DNA from: Pachypanchax playfairii
Taxonomy: Eukaryota > Chordata > Actinopteri > Cyprinodontiformes > Aplocheilidae
NCBI GenBank assembly: GCA_006937955.1
Contig: SSNP01000007.1
Location: forward strand, 4,153,180-4,217,179
Direction of reading: 5' to 3'
DNA: 64,000 bases
Position numbers and translations under genes: made by a program. Shown here one piece after another: positions 1-9,796 of this stretch; the first letter of the stretch is position 1; each line of letters opens with the position of its first letter. The notes below the pieces were generated by a model that was not told the origin of the DNA, did not search any database, and was given only the letters and a program-made list of their open reading frames with translations.

Positions 1-243
1 GTTTTTGTTACTACTATGTTATAAAACCTGTAATTATACTGAACTGAAACTGATGGGATTGAACTGGACCAGACTCAACTGCTCTGAATTGGACTGGATG
101 TTCATTGAACCTAAGCCTGTTCTCCATGAGGTGCTCTGAGGAGCATTTTGCAGGAGGTTTTTACTGTAAATAGTCCAGAATTACAGCAAATGACTTCTAA
201 AAATGTGGATTTTAGAAAAAAGCCATTTGATCACTTTCAGAAT

Positions 244-1788
244 TTAACTTGCCTTGAGCTGAGCAGCCCAGTCTCTTGCAGCATCAGGAATATTTCCGGT
301 TCCACCTGTCATCAACCCATCAAACACCTGGCTGAGTTTCTCAGGTGGTACGACTGAGGTAATGTAGTTATAAAAACATGCAGCTTTGGCCAGTGTGGAG
401 GAGATCTGTGAGCAGGAGTGCAGTCCCTCTCTAACACACTGTTCCAGAGAGCGGGAGAAGCAGTCCACCCGATACACACCAAGACCCTGCTCCCATGACT
501 CCTCCCAGTCTCCTTCCTCCCCACCACCACCACCATGCCCATTCCTGATCCCTTGCTCTGCATTGCTGCTTCTGTTCTCCTCCTCAGTGTCATCTTCAAC
601 TCGACCGTTAGAGAGAACCGGTGGAACCAGGAAACCAGGTAGACAACACGGCCTCGGTGTTGCTGTTGTCGGGAATGGGTCTGCAACAACACAAAACGCT
701 CTCCCCGACACGCCATGAGACTGACACACTACGTCAAAGTCCCCAAGCACACTGCTGCAGGAGCAGCCGCCGGTCAGCGGGAGGCACGCAAGCAGAGCTG
801 AGTGCATCTGCCAATCAGATCCAAGGTAATGACAGGTGACACCAAGGTACCTGTAAAGAAACAGAGATGTAGACTGAGTGAGGGAATCTCTTTTTAAAAA
901 GTTGCTGGTCTGCAGCTCTTTATTTATTTTTACCCTGAATTAGTTTTAGATGAGCTGCTCCAGAGATCCAGGCTGAGACTGAGGGCCTGCGCTGACACCA
1001 AGGCCTGACGGGTTGCCAGCTGGGCCTGGTAGGCGTAGGCTGGAAGGAGCTGGCCCTGGATGTAGTGCTGTGGCTCTGGAGTATAACGTGGCTCAAGCAG
1101 CTGAAGCAACTCTCTGAAGCCTTGATTTTCCACAATGGACACTGGCTGCAGGTCATGCACGATCATCTTAGCTATCGCCTCAGAGATCAGGACCTTCAGG
1201 AACAAAATAAAACCCCATCATGTTTCTTCTGGCTTCTGATTGTCAGCCCTTGTTGTGTATAAACATCTCTAGGGTTTTAAAATGACAAACACTTAAAAGG
1301 GGGACAGACTACCTGACGTGGATCATGTCTGTCAAACTTGGTGTGTCCAGCTCCAGAAACTCCTCCTGCTCCTCCCTCGAGGGTCCCGGCTCCTCCAACA
1401 CCTCCTGCAGATCCTGCACCTCCTGCTCCAGCTGATACAGGGAGAGTTAAGCGGGGGTTTCCTCCATTGGTAGTGAAACTGTGCAGGCAGCCAGAGGAAT
1501 AACCCTCTCTCTTCATGTCTTTCCTTTTCACAAAGTCATCATACATAGTCGGGTGTTTGCGCTGAAATGAGAAGAGACAGGTGAGTTTATGATGTTGTTA
1601 AACCGAGAATTTAACTGAACAGAGTTTGGAAACATTACCTTCAGATGAGTAACGAAGTTGGACGTAACGCTGCGTTTCGCCTGAATCCTGGTGCCACAAG
1701 CCTTGCAGTTGGACTCGATTTTACCATTTTCACCTTCAAACACAATATTAAAGTAATCCAGAATAGACACCTTCGAAACTGACGCCAT
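244..1788 (-). CDS. BED zinc-finger / hAT-transposase-derived protein (four exons)
   Basis: Exons read 1788-1639, 1561-1313, 1193-934 and 850-244, about 421 residues ending in TAA; all junctions are GT-AG and keep frame. The N-terminus is a BED finger: C-x2-C (NCKACG) followed by H-x4-H (HLKRKH), the latter formed only after joining exons 1 and 2, which supports the splice. A Gly/Ala-rich linker follows. Exons 3-4 resemble the N-terminal half of hAT transposases: a FRELLQLLEP-type segment, SLDLWSS, and YLGVTCHY, the last also rebuilt across a junction. An acidic, Gly-rich insert follows, then a region like the start of the transposase core. The usual C-terminal dimerisation part is absent. 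Family knowledge: ZBED genes are domesticated hAT transposases acting as DNA-binding regulators. I infer a host gene because it carries introns and a long intact frame. No specific orthologue was recognised; a decaying transposon or an alternative 3' exon left of the window is possible. Confidence 0.7.
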
Positions 1789-3050
1789 TGGAGCTGATTA
1801 ATCCTCCGCTCCAGCAAGCTGCTGATGAAGATGATGCCCGGAAACTCGCGATCGCTGCATATATAATCTGAGTCAGAAGAATCCGCCTCAGCTCCGGCTC
1901 CGATCATGAGCGCAGGCCGGCGTGTTTACATCCCCAACATCCAAATGTTACTCCAAAAACAAAAGCAACATTAGATCTTAATGAATTCCCTTCGAAAATC
2001 AGCCGCAATCAGACTACAAGAGCTGCTGCAGGTGTCTGGAAACATCTATAACATGATCGAGAGGCCACATCTTCATCCGCGCCTCCTGCGCTCCCATCTG
2101 CCGTTCGGACGCAAGTGACGGGAGGCAGAAGCTTCACGGAGGCAGAACCGGAGCAGGAAGTGCGTCCAATCAAACGGGAGGCTCATTTCCTGCGTCGACT
2201 TCTCCCGGTGATGTTCAGGCTCTGATACCCGGGATGTGAGCGAACGGTCCATGATGACTAGAGTTCGCCCACAAAACGCATTGATTTAAGTAATTAGGCC
2301 AATCAAATTATTTTTTAAAGTTCCACATAGTTCAGAGATCAAAATAAAATCCTGCTGCAACAAATATTAACTCACCCTGGTCGTTTCTGTCAGTGTTGAC
2401 AAGATGCTTTGAAATCTGATGAATATTTCTAAAGTGTATTAACTTTAATCTTAACTCTAGCAAGTATATTATTGAAAAGTGCAATAATGATAAAGTCTCG
2501 AAGTTGTAAAAATAGTTTTACTTGATCATAATTTGGTTCTGGAGATTGTGGAAGTCTCTTTCACACAAAACAAATAAATGAAGTGAATAAAAACAAATGT
2601 AATACCTAAACAGGATTGTTTTATATAAAAGGATACAGTGAAAAAGAAATACAAAGATATCCAGTTGTTTTTTAAATACTGTAATTTTTGCATTTATTTT
2701 GTCACACGTAGTTTTTTTTAATCAATTTCCTTTTTCCTCTTTATCTCATTCAGGTTGGTAGAGGTAAGACACACCTGGACAGGATGTCAGTTCATCACAG
2801 GACCAACAGAAAACAGACGAACAACCACAAAGGAGTTTTATAATATTCAGGAGGAAACAAATGAACATTAAAAATGATCTTAGTATTTACACATTTTCTG
2901 TACTCTGAAACAGCAACTATTCAGCCCAAGAGAATCCACAAACAAATCCGCTTGAAATACAGATTTAGCTGTTAAACACAGAAAATCGAATGTGTCTGGG
3001 ATTTCTATCTGATTCCAGAAAGAATTTCCCTGCTAACAATGTAAAAACTC
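1789..3050. other. 5' flank of the BED/hAT gene and AT-rich spacer
   Basis: The first 480 bases (to about 2270) are relatively GC- and CpG-rich and lie just upstream of the minus-strand BED/hAT start, as expected for its promoter and 5' UTR. From 2280 the sequence becomes AT-rich and no coding exon is seen. A repeat-like fragment lies at about 2755-2830 and is listed separately. Confidence 0.4.
2755..2830. repeat. Fragment of a dispersed teleost repeat
   Basis: The words CACCTGGACAGGATGTCAG and TCATCACAGGACCAAC resemble a stretch found in many fish interspersed repeats (CACCCTGGACAGG...CAGTCTATCACAGGGCCAAC). This is a recognition from memory of the pattern; the family is not assigned. Confidence 0.35.
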
Positions 3051-3056
3051 TTTAAT
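3051..3056 (-). terminator. Possible ATTAAA poly(A) signal abutting the ccdc115 stop
   Basis: Reading the minus strand, the TAG stop is followed immediately by ATTAAAG, then a T-rich stretch. A very short 3' UTR would result. No other canonical AATAAA is seen close downstream, but ATTAAA is common by chance in AT-rich DNA. Confidence 0.3.
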
Positions 3057-4666
3057 CTACGGACTCTTTGCTGCAGATGGCGCTGTGGCATCGCTCGTTT
3101 CTGATCCAGTGGAGTCCCTCAGTTGACCATCATGGTCTGTGAACTGTTCTCCTGCACATAATTGGTTCTTCAAGCCGCTCTTCAGCTCTTTTCTGCTATT
3201 TAGAACTTCAATCTGAAGAGCTGCGATCTCAGCAGAAAGCTCGATTACTACAAGACAGAACACAGGGAGTAACGGTAAAAAGGAGTAACATTACACACAT
3301 GCATGTAACAAACATTATCCTATTAAAATGTGTAAAAAAAACACTTAAAACACTGCTGAGATTACCATCAGATTCAGTGTAGAACATGTTTTTTCTTTCT
3401 ATTTTTGGTTCAAAAATACATATTTGATATATATTCAAAACATAATGACTTATTTGTACCTTGTTTAAAAGATGACTGTGCTTGTTTAAGAGACTGTGGC
3501 ACCAAAATCCCAAACCACCTCAGAGGGTCTTGATGAGCATCATGTTCTCTTCCCCTGGATGGATTTCCATCAGGAACCTTCTCTTCACACACGTCCTCAC
3601 CCGTCTTCTTTTCTGTGGCATTGTTACCTTTCGTTTTTCTTCTCCTGATGCCTGTAAGAATAAATGGGGGCAATCATTTTAACAAGCTGTATTTCAATTT
3701 GATCTCATCACATTTTTTTTATGCATCACCTTCTTCCTGAGGTCCAATATCCTCGACAGATGTCAGATCTTTTATGGATTCTTTGTGATCCTTTTGTGCA
3801 GCTCTTTCTGTGCAAAATTCCACCTCGTCACTGTCCAGCGTTCTGTAACACACAGTCAGTTGAACAGTGTTGTAGCAGAGTTTGGGTTAAAAAGAAGTCA
3901 GGTGAGGGAATTTTATTATTAAGGTGTTAAACTGTAATGATTTGTCACAGTGCCATGATTGTACAGATGGCGTCTGCAGTTGGGAATCTCCTCTACAACA
4001 GATGAGAGTGTTTATTCTGGAATTCTTACCTGACATGAACACGAACTAGCGGTTCCATTTCATTTGCATACTGGAGAGCAGAAACGTGTTTGTTTCCCAT
4101 GGAATATCGAGCCTGGGTCATGGAAAACCATCCCTGAATAGTTTAAGAGGACTGTCAAATAAACTGTTACAGAACTTGAAATTAAAACAAAATCAAGATT
4201 TGTTCAGCTAACTGCAATTAATATAATAATCTGTCACTGATACATACAGAAACAATTTTAAACCCCAAACAATTACTAGAATCATTTCCAGTTTCTGCTG
4301 CAACTGAATGTGTAATTTAAGAGATGTTTAGTCATATGATAATTATATCATCACATAAGAAGGAACTGAATTCGATTCACAATTTTCTCCGTGCTGAGAG
4401 GATGAATTAAAAGTAAATCTCTCTTAAAATCTTACACATATCTACAAAAAAATTGAATTAATTAAAGTAAAAGAAGAAAGATAATGTCTGAAGTATGTTA
4501 AAATGTTGCTAACACATTAGCCAACATAGCCTGTAAAATTCTCGACCTGCTCGATGAGAGAGTTGAGACTGGCTCTTTTCTTCTCCAGTAACTCAAGCTG
4601 GTCCATAAACCGGAGCAGTTTTTGGTCCAGTGATAGACAAGACTTCTCTCCTTCCGATACACCCAT
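3057..4666 (-). CDS. ccdc115: Coiled-coil domain-containing protein 115 (V-ATPase assembly factor, Vma22-like)
   Basis: Exons read 4666-4547, 4133-4030, 3842-3730, 3651-3460 and 3247-3057, giving 240 codons with stop (about 239 residues; human is about 180). Diagnostic segments match the family: GWFSMTQARYSMGNKHV and LQYANEMEP in exon 2, DPLRWFGILVPQSLKQAQ in exon 4, and the C-terminal helix VIELSAEIAALQ in exon 5. The N-terminal helix (LRFMDQLELLEKKRASLN) and the C-terminal helix fit coiled coils. Exon 3 and early exon 4 form a charged, less conserved linker that accounts for the extra length. Family knowledge: CCDC115 works with TMEM199 in the ER and Golgi to assemble the V0 part of the proton pump, and loss disturbs glycosylation. 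The exon 1 donor (CAG|GTCGAG) is weak, but phase and homology support it. The first in-frame Met is used as start. Confidence 0.9.
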
Positions 4667-5060
4667 GTCCAATCTTCAGAACTAAGATTTACAGTTTTAA
4701 TACTGTTAGCGCGGAATAAACACAAGTCGAAAACGCGTACGGCTTCCGTAGTTTGTTATGTGACAATACGGGTCATGTGATACAACTCTGCACCCAGCGT
4801 CACAGTAAACCCATTATGGATTATGTCGATATGCGTCTACAATGACGATATCCTATTCCTTTTAATGTAAGAAAGATGTTCATTTTTAACGTTGTACATT
4901 TTTAAAATACACATAAAGAAATATAATCTAAACATCTTGGTTTAATCTCTAAAATAAAATTATATTTAAAGACGATGCAAGTATTTTCAAAATAAGATAT
5001 ATCAGGCAAATATGTAGAAATATTTAAAAAAAAGGAAACTCCATTCAACTCAAAAAGTCA
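4667..5060. other. Spacer between ccdc115 and tRNA-Glu
   Basis: The first 200 bases are probably the ccdc115 promoter and 5' UTR on the minus strand. The rest is AT-rich. No further gene is seen. Confidence 0.4.
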
Positions 5061-5061
5061 G

Positions 5062-5133
5062 TTCCCATACCGGGAGTCGAACCCGGGCCGCCTGGGTGAA
5101 AACCAGGAATCCTAACCGCTAGACCATATGGGA
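5062..5133 (-). tRNA. tRNA-Glu (anticodon UUC)
   Basis: On the minus strand the acceptor arm TCCCATA pairs with TATGGGA, with discriminator A. The A box (TGGTCTAGCGGTTAGG) and B box (GGTTCGACTCC) are intact. The anticodon loop is CTGGTTTTCACCCAG, giving anticodon TTC. It is 72 nt with no intron. A T5 Pol III terminator follows on the minus strand (plus-strand A5 at 5052-5056). It appears functional. Confidence 0.96.
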
Positions 5134-5428
5134 CTGCATTGTCATCGAGAGTGACAACAATTATATCAGTTGTGATGTGTGGGAAATGTTTGTGCAGTGG
5201 GATAAGTTACCTTTGTCAAACAAAAAAAGTAACGAAAAGAAAAGTTTCTCAGCGCTCTGTCACCTTTATGGCTCTTGTGTGTTGATAACCTCTTGTAATC
5301 TCAGAACAAGTTGTTTGAGTCTCGAATGAAACAGTCTCACAGCAAAAACACTGTGCCTACAGGGGTAGTGTGAGTATTAGGATCATGACAAATGGTTCTT
5401 CGTATTTCACCACGTCCCCAAGTAGCTC
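5134..5428. other. Spacer between tRNA-Glu and tRNA-His
   Basis: About 295 bases without an open frame or recognisable element. It separates the oppositely oriented tRNA-Glu and tRNA-His genes. Confidence 0.4.
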
Positions 5429-5500
5429 GCCGTGATCGTATAGTGGTTAGTACTCTGCGTTGTGGCCGCAGCAACCCCGGTTCGAATCCGGGTCACGGCA
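5429..5500 (+). tRNA. tRNA-His (anticodon GUG)
   Basis: The acceptor arm GCCGTGA pairs with TCACGGC, with discriminator A. The A box (ATCGTATAGTGGTTAG) and B box (GGTTCGAATCC) are intact. The anticodon stem-loop CTGCGTTGTGGCCGCAG carries GTG. It is 72 nt; the extra 5' G of mature tRNA-His is added after transcription. A T6 run at 5531-5536 is the likely terminator. Confidence 0.96.
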
Positions 5501-5880
5501 GGGATTATTCCCTGACACGGCATGGGGATATTTTTTGAAGATATTTTTTTAATGCTTTTTCATTCAAGGTTTTAGTCTCAAATTCATTTTCTATACTGTT
5601 ACATTTATTGTCCATCTATTACGCGTGTCTTTGAGAATTATTTGACATCCTAATTTTGCTAGAATAATAATTGAATTTTATGATAACGTGAATATATTTA
5701 GAAATTGTTACTATTCTCTTTTTAAAAGAAAATATTTTACACGCCACATAATTCCGCTGGTACCATAGTCTGCATAGTTTGAGTTTAGGCACAGCCTTTG
5801 AGACTTTACCCCTCTGAGTTTGGTTGGTTCATAAAAAAAGAAAAGAAGTGGGCGGGTTCTTTAAAGTCAGCTGCGAGTTT
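5501..5880. other. Spacer between tRNA-His and the ebp promoter
   Basis: AT-rich sequence without recognisable exons or complete repeats. It separates the tRNA-His terminator from the CCAAT-box region upstream of ebp. Confidence 0.4.
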
Positions 5881-5882
5881 TC

Positions 5883-5979
5883 ATTGGTAGTTGTCAAGAA
5901 CAAAGTTCATGTTCCGAGATAAAGAGCCAATCAAATGAGCCGTCAGATCGTGTGTAACGTTACCTCTATATTTGATTGG
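5883..5979 (+). promoter_or_regulatory. Three CCAAT boxes upstream of ebp
   Basis: ATTGG at 5883-5887, CCAAT at 5927-5931 and ATTGG at 5975-5979 are spaced 44 and 48 bases apart, about 90-190 bases before the likely 5' exon. Repeated CCAAT boxes bind NF-Y, which cooperates with SREBP on sterol-synthesis promoters (established). No convincing sterol regulatory element was identified by eye. Confidence 0.5.
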
Positions 5980-6059
5980 TGTTTGTCATCACAAGTAAAC
6001 GCCTCCGACAATGAAAATTTCCGCGTTTGACTTCAGCTCCCTGTAAAAGGAGCTCACTG

Positions 6060-6153
6060 TTAAAAGGATAGTGAATCTGTCACCTGCAAGAAATCACTGG
6101 ACTTCTTACAAAGAATCAAACTAAACTCACGGCTGGAAGACTGATAATATCAG
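6060..6153 (+). other. Likely noncoding first exon of ebp
   Basis: A canonical donor CAG|GTAAGTT at 6154 follows about 100 bases with no useful ORF. The coding exon opens after a TTTAG-type acceptor just before 6269. The transcription start is only estimated. Confidence 0.5.
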
Positions 6154-6268
6154 GTAAGTTAAATATAAACTTAAATCATTTTTAGTTTAACCATTTAAAA
6201 CGGTGTATGCATTTAATATATTTATTATCGGTCAGTCTATAATGCATATTTCTTCTGCCCTTTAGCAG

Positions 6269-7276
6269 ATGATGGACACCTCTTCTGTAAACAGAGTTCT
6301 ACATCCTTATTGGCCACGAGACCTTTTAATTCCTACCTATGTGGAAAATGACCGATCCATGTCAGAGATTTTGACTTTTCTTTTCTCCATGTCTGGGGTG
6401 TTTCTGCTTGCGACCTGGCTGATCACTGGGCTCACTGGCAGCCTGGGAACATGGAGGCGTCTGGCTATCTGCTGGTTTGCAGTTTGTGGTTTCATCCACA
6501 GCGTAATCGAGGGCTGGTTTTCACTATATTATGATATTCTACCAGGAGATCAGAGTTTCTTGTCACAGCTGTGTGAGTATCTTTACAGAAACTGTAAACT
6601 GAGCTGTAAAAATCCTTTTGAGTCACTATATTTAATATTTTTCTCTCTCAGGGAAGGAGTACTCCAAAGGAGACAGTAGATACGTAATGTGAGTTCATCT
6701 TTACATAGAATCAATTTAGAAATTTTGCATTAAAAAGAAATATTAATGAAATAGAGCCAGCCAAAATGTCTCACTATAGCATTTGTTTGTTTTTGTTTTA
6801 CTCTTTTTTTTTGTTTACTCCAGAGCTGATAACTTCACTGTTTGCATGGAGACTGTGACTGCTTGCTTGTGGGGGCCATTCAGCTTTTGGGCTGTTTATT
6901 CCTTCTTAACCAACAAGCCTTACAGATTTCTTCTGCAGCTCATAATTTCATTAGGTAACAGTTTCTAAGAAAACATATTCTAATGCAAAAAAATGTTGTT
7001 TGTTTTTTTAGTATCCATTTAATATATTATTTTATATATTATAATCTGACTCCAGGTCAGCTGTATGGAGCTGTTCTGTACTTCTTCACAGAGCACAGAG
7101 ATGGCTACGCTCACAGCGAGTTGGGACATCTCATCTACTTCTGGTTCTACTTCGTGTTCATGAATGTGTTGTGGATTGTCATACCGCTGGTGCTCATTGT
7201 AGATGCATGGAGACAATTATCAACAGCTCAGAGATATGCAGACAGTACACGATCACAGAAGAGTAAAAGAAACTGA
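6269..7276 (+). CDS. ebp: Emopamil-binding protein, 3-beta-hydroxysteroid delta8-delta7 isomerase
   Basis: Coding exons 6269-6572, 6652-6688, 6824-6954 and 7056-7276 join in frame to 230 residues, the length of human EBP. The signature opening HPYWPRDLLIPTYVENDR is followed by hydrophobic segments near residues 35-60, 66-90, 115-140 and 185-205, giving a multi-pass EXPERA-type membrane protein. Catalytic-site residues known for EBP are present: His77 and Glu81 (IHSVIEGW), Glu123 (CMETVTACLW), and Asn194 and Trp197 (FMNVLWIV). Family knowledge: it moves the sterol double bond from C8 to C7 in the ER during cholesterol synthesis. The C-terminus is basic (KSKRN), as in ER proteins. Two adjacent Met codons open the frame; starting at the second would make numbering identical to human. 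An AATAAA lies 25 bases after the stop. Confidence 0.96.
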
Positions 7277-7301
7277 GCAGCAGATGTTATAAATATATCA
7301 A

Positions 7302-7307
7302 AATAAA
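7302..7307 (+). terminator. AATAAA poly(A) signal of ebp
   Basis: AATAAA lies 25 bases downstream of the ebp TGA stop and is followed by a T-rich stretch, a normal cleavage/polyadenylation arrangement. Confidence 0.7.
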
Positions 7308-8206
7308 AGTTTTCTTTTTTAACCACATTATGCATGTTATATTGTACATTTGTGAAATTCTTATGGCTTAACATTTGACTGACTGCTCTCAATCATGCAG
7401 GATTTTTTAATAAACCTCTTTCTCATAAAATTTACTCACCTGATTTATTCATATCATAACTCATAACAATTTGCAAGAATTAGTTTCACAAATCTGACAT
7501 TTTTCATATTTTCAATAACCAATCCCAGTTCTCATTTTTCAAATTACGCGTTCAGCGCCCTGACTCCAAAACAATGAGGCTTAGTGTGGCAAAACTTTTT
7601 TCTAAATGATAAATGTAAAAACATTAGTGAACATGATCAGGATGAAGTTTGTTTGATGACCCTGAGAAGATACAGTTCTAATGTTAAACAGCAGGTGTCG
7701 CTAACGAAATGATACAGGTACGAAAAGAAGAGTTGCAACTTTAATAACAACTGTAAATTTAATCTTCACAAACAAAGTTAATAACTTGATTTCAACTTTT
7801 AAACCATTTTAAATGGGTGTCTCACAAATCAACACGGTTAAAGACTTTCGATCAGATTATATTTTATCGGTACACCGATGCAGCTAATTGAGCCAAGTTT
7901 TTACAAAAGGATTCTTCAGTGTTTCACACTCATTTATGGACTGTCTGCATTGAAGTTCACTTTTCATGACGGTCACAGGAAAGGCAAGCTCTAAAAACAA
8001 AACAAAAAATGAACTATGATAACGTTTCCCGCAGAAATATACTTGCAACCAGACGTGCCACGCAACAGCAAATGTGGTTAATTTTTATTTGTCACATAAG
8101 AATAAACAACTAAATAAAATAGAAAGAAAGTTGTCCCGGAGATGCAAATTCATAGCTGAATGTTTCTCAGATCACCTATCAAACACAAACGAACACACAT
8201 CATCAC
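7308..8206. other. AT-rich spacer between ebp and tRNA-Phe
   Basis: About 900 bases with only short open frames. A CAGCAGGTGTCGCTA word near 7690 is of a type common in fish 3' UTRs and repeats. No gene is recognised. Confidence 0.4.
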
Positions 8207-8279
8207 GCCGAAATAGCTCAGTTGGGAGAGCGTTAGACTGAAGATCTAAAGGTCCCTGGTTCGATCCCGGGTTTCGGCA
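8207..8279 (+). tRNA. tRNA-Phe (anticodon GAA)
   Basis: The acceptor arm GCCGAAA pairs with TTTCGGC, with discriminator A. The A box (TAGCTCAGTTGGGAGA) and B box (GGTTCGATCCC) are intact. The anticodon stem-loop TTAGACTGAAGATCTAA carries GAA. It is 73 nt with no intron. A TTTT terminator begins at 8280. Confidence 0.96.
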
Positions 8280-8410
8280 TTTTGCAGCACTGACACACCT
8301 ACTTGTAGAGGAGCATACACCTACTGATAAAGGAGTATACTACATCTTTTGAATTCATAGACCTTTTCATGCCACACATACACATTTAAGTGTTGGTCTT
8401 TCATTCAGGC

Positions 8411-8416
8411 TTTATT
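8411..8416 (-). terminator. AATAAA poly(A) signal of fkbpl
   Basis: TTTATT on the plus strand reads AATAAA on the minus strand, about 76 bases past the fkbpl stop. It gives a compact 3' UTR. Confidence 0.6.
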
Positions 8417-8491
8417 TTGAAAATAAGGCAAAGTTTTAAATGCACTTACACTTGAAACAAACAATGAACTATTCCTATTTATATCCAAACT

Positions 8492-9786
8492 TTAAGTAAA
8501 CATTTTACTGAGTCTCTGTCCCAGCTGCGTATTTCTTGCTTTCTCTTTACTTGTTATTTCTTTAAGAGCCTTCAAAGCAGCAGGCAGGTCTGGTTGTAGC
8601 TTCAGTAGTGTCCTAAAGGCCTGTTTGGCCTCATCCAGCTCGTTTAGCATGTGACACGCCTGGCCTAACCGGTACCAGGCTTTAAAGGCACCAGGTTCCA
8701 GCTGAGTGGCTTTATCAGCACTGGCTCTCGCCTGCTCGGGTTGGTTTAGCTTCAGCTGGCACAGAGACATGTTCGAGTGAAGCTCGGCTTTGATGATCCT
8801 GAGTTCATCAGCTGATGGAAGCTGTTGTGCTTCCTCTCCCACGTCGTGTTCTTGTTCCTTTGTTTCTCTTACAAGGCCACAGAGAGGAATCAGGAGTTTG
8901 AGGGCTCGGCTGTAGCTGTCTGCAGCTCCCCATACATCTCCACTCCTGAATCTCACTCCACCCCTCTCCTTGTGTGACTTCACCCACTCCAGTTTTTCAC
9001 CAGCAGACATTTCCCAGGATTCCTTTCCTGGTGTGAACACTTGGAGTTCAACAGTGGCACATAAATGAAGGTTTTCATCTGAAGGGTGATGAAGAGAAGA
9101 ATCTGACCCATTTCCAACAGGACTGAGTTGAACCTGAGTAAAAGAAGACAAGGGTTAAACCTGTAACAAACCTGGCAGTATTAACAGGTGTAATATGGTT
9201 AAAAAGGGGTGTGTCAGAAGGTATATGCTCTCCACAGACTTGAAGACAAACAGCTTGTACCTCACATTTCTCTCCTGCTCTCATTCCCTCCAAACACGTC
9301 TCTGTGATGTCACACTGACCCTCCCCGAGCCTCAGCGTTATCCAGTCCCCCACTGGGATCTGCAGCACTGAGTCTTGACTCCTGAGAAACGGTGTGACAG
9401 CCAATTCTGTCACATCAGCGACCGCTACCATCTGGTCTGTTCCTTCAGGTGCAGAACTACCTGCGTCACCCGTTTGGACCTTCAGCTGCACACGGACTCG
9501 ACACAACGAGCCCAAACTTGGTGAGGTTTTTGATAAATACGCTACAGCAGGTAAAAGAAAATTGTAAACAATTAGAACAATATTTAATTTAATTGCAGTC
9601 TTTAAAAATGTACTTTAAATAATAATTCCCACTGAACATTGTACATGTAATGTCTCTTGCGACGGACGCATTCCTCTCGTGTTTTAGCTGGACCCTCCAG
9701 AGGCCTCTGGGACACACTGACACCCACGAGGTGACGTCAACGCCATCATGATCCCCATCGTCACGCAATGTTTGAACAGGTTCCAT
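8492..9786 (-). CDS. fkbpl: FK506-binding protein-like (FKBPL), TPR co-chaperone
   Basis: Exons 9786-9645, 9541-9261 and 9133-8492 join in frame to 354 residues (human FKBPL is about 349). Exons 1-2 form a degenerate FKBP/PPIase-like domain: CPRGLWRVQLK, then LGSLCRVRVQL and GDWITLRLGEGQCDITETCLEGMRAGEKCEVQ. Exon 3 carries the family hallmark KESWEMSAGEKLEWVKSHKERG followed by tetratricopeptide helices (GDVWGAADSYSRALKLL, NMSLCQLKLNQPEQARASADKA, FKAWYRLGQACHMLNELDEAKQAF). Family knowledge: FKBPL binds Hsp90 through its TPRs and affects steroid-receptor and p21 stability; its PPIase fold is thought inactive. An acceptor 10 bases before the chosen ATG implies an upstream noncoding exon. Confidence 0.9.
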
Positions 9787-9796
9787 CACTGGGTCA

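Noticed and set aside
386..839. Plus-strand frames rich in Ser and Pro opposite the BED/hAT gene
   Set aside because: They are antisense shadows of exon 4 (850-244), which has the family resemblance and correct splice sites.
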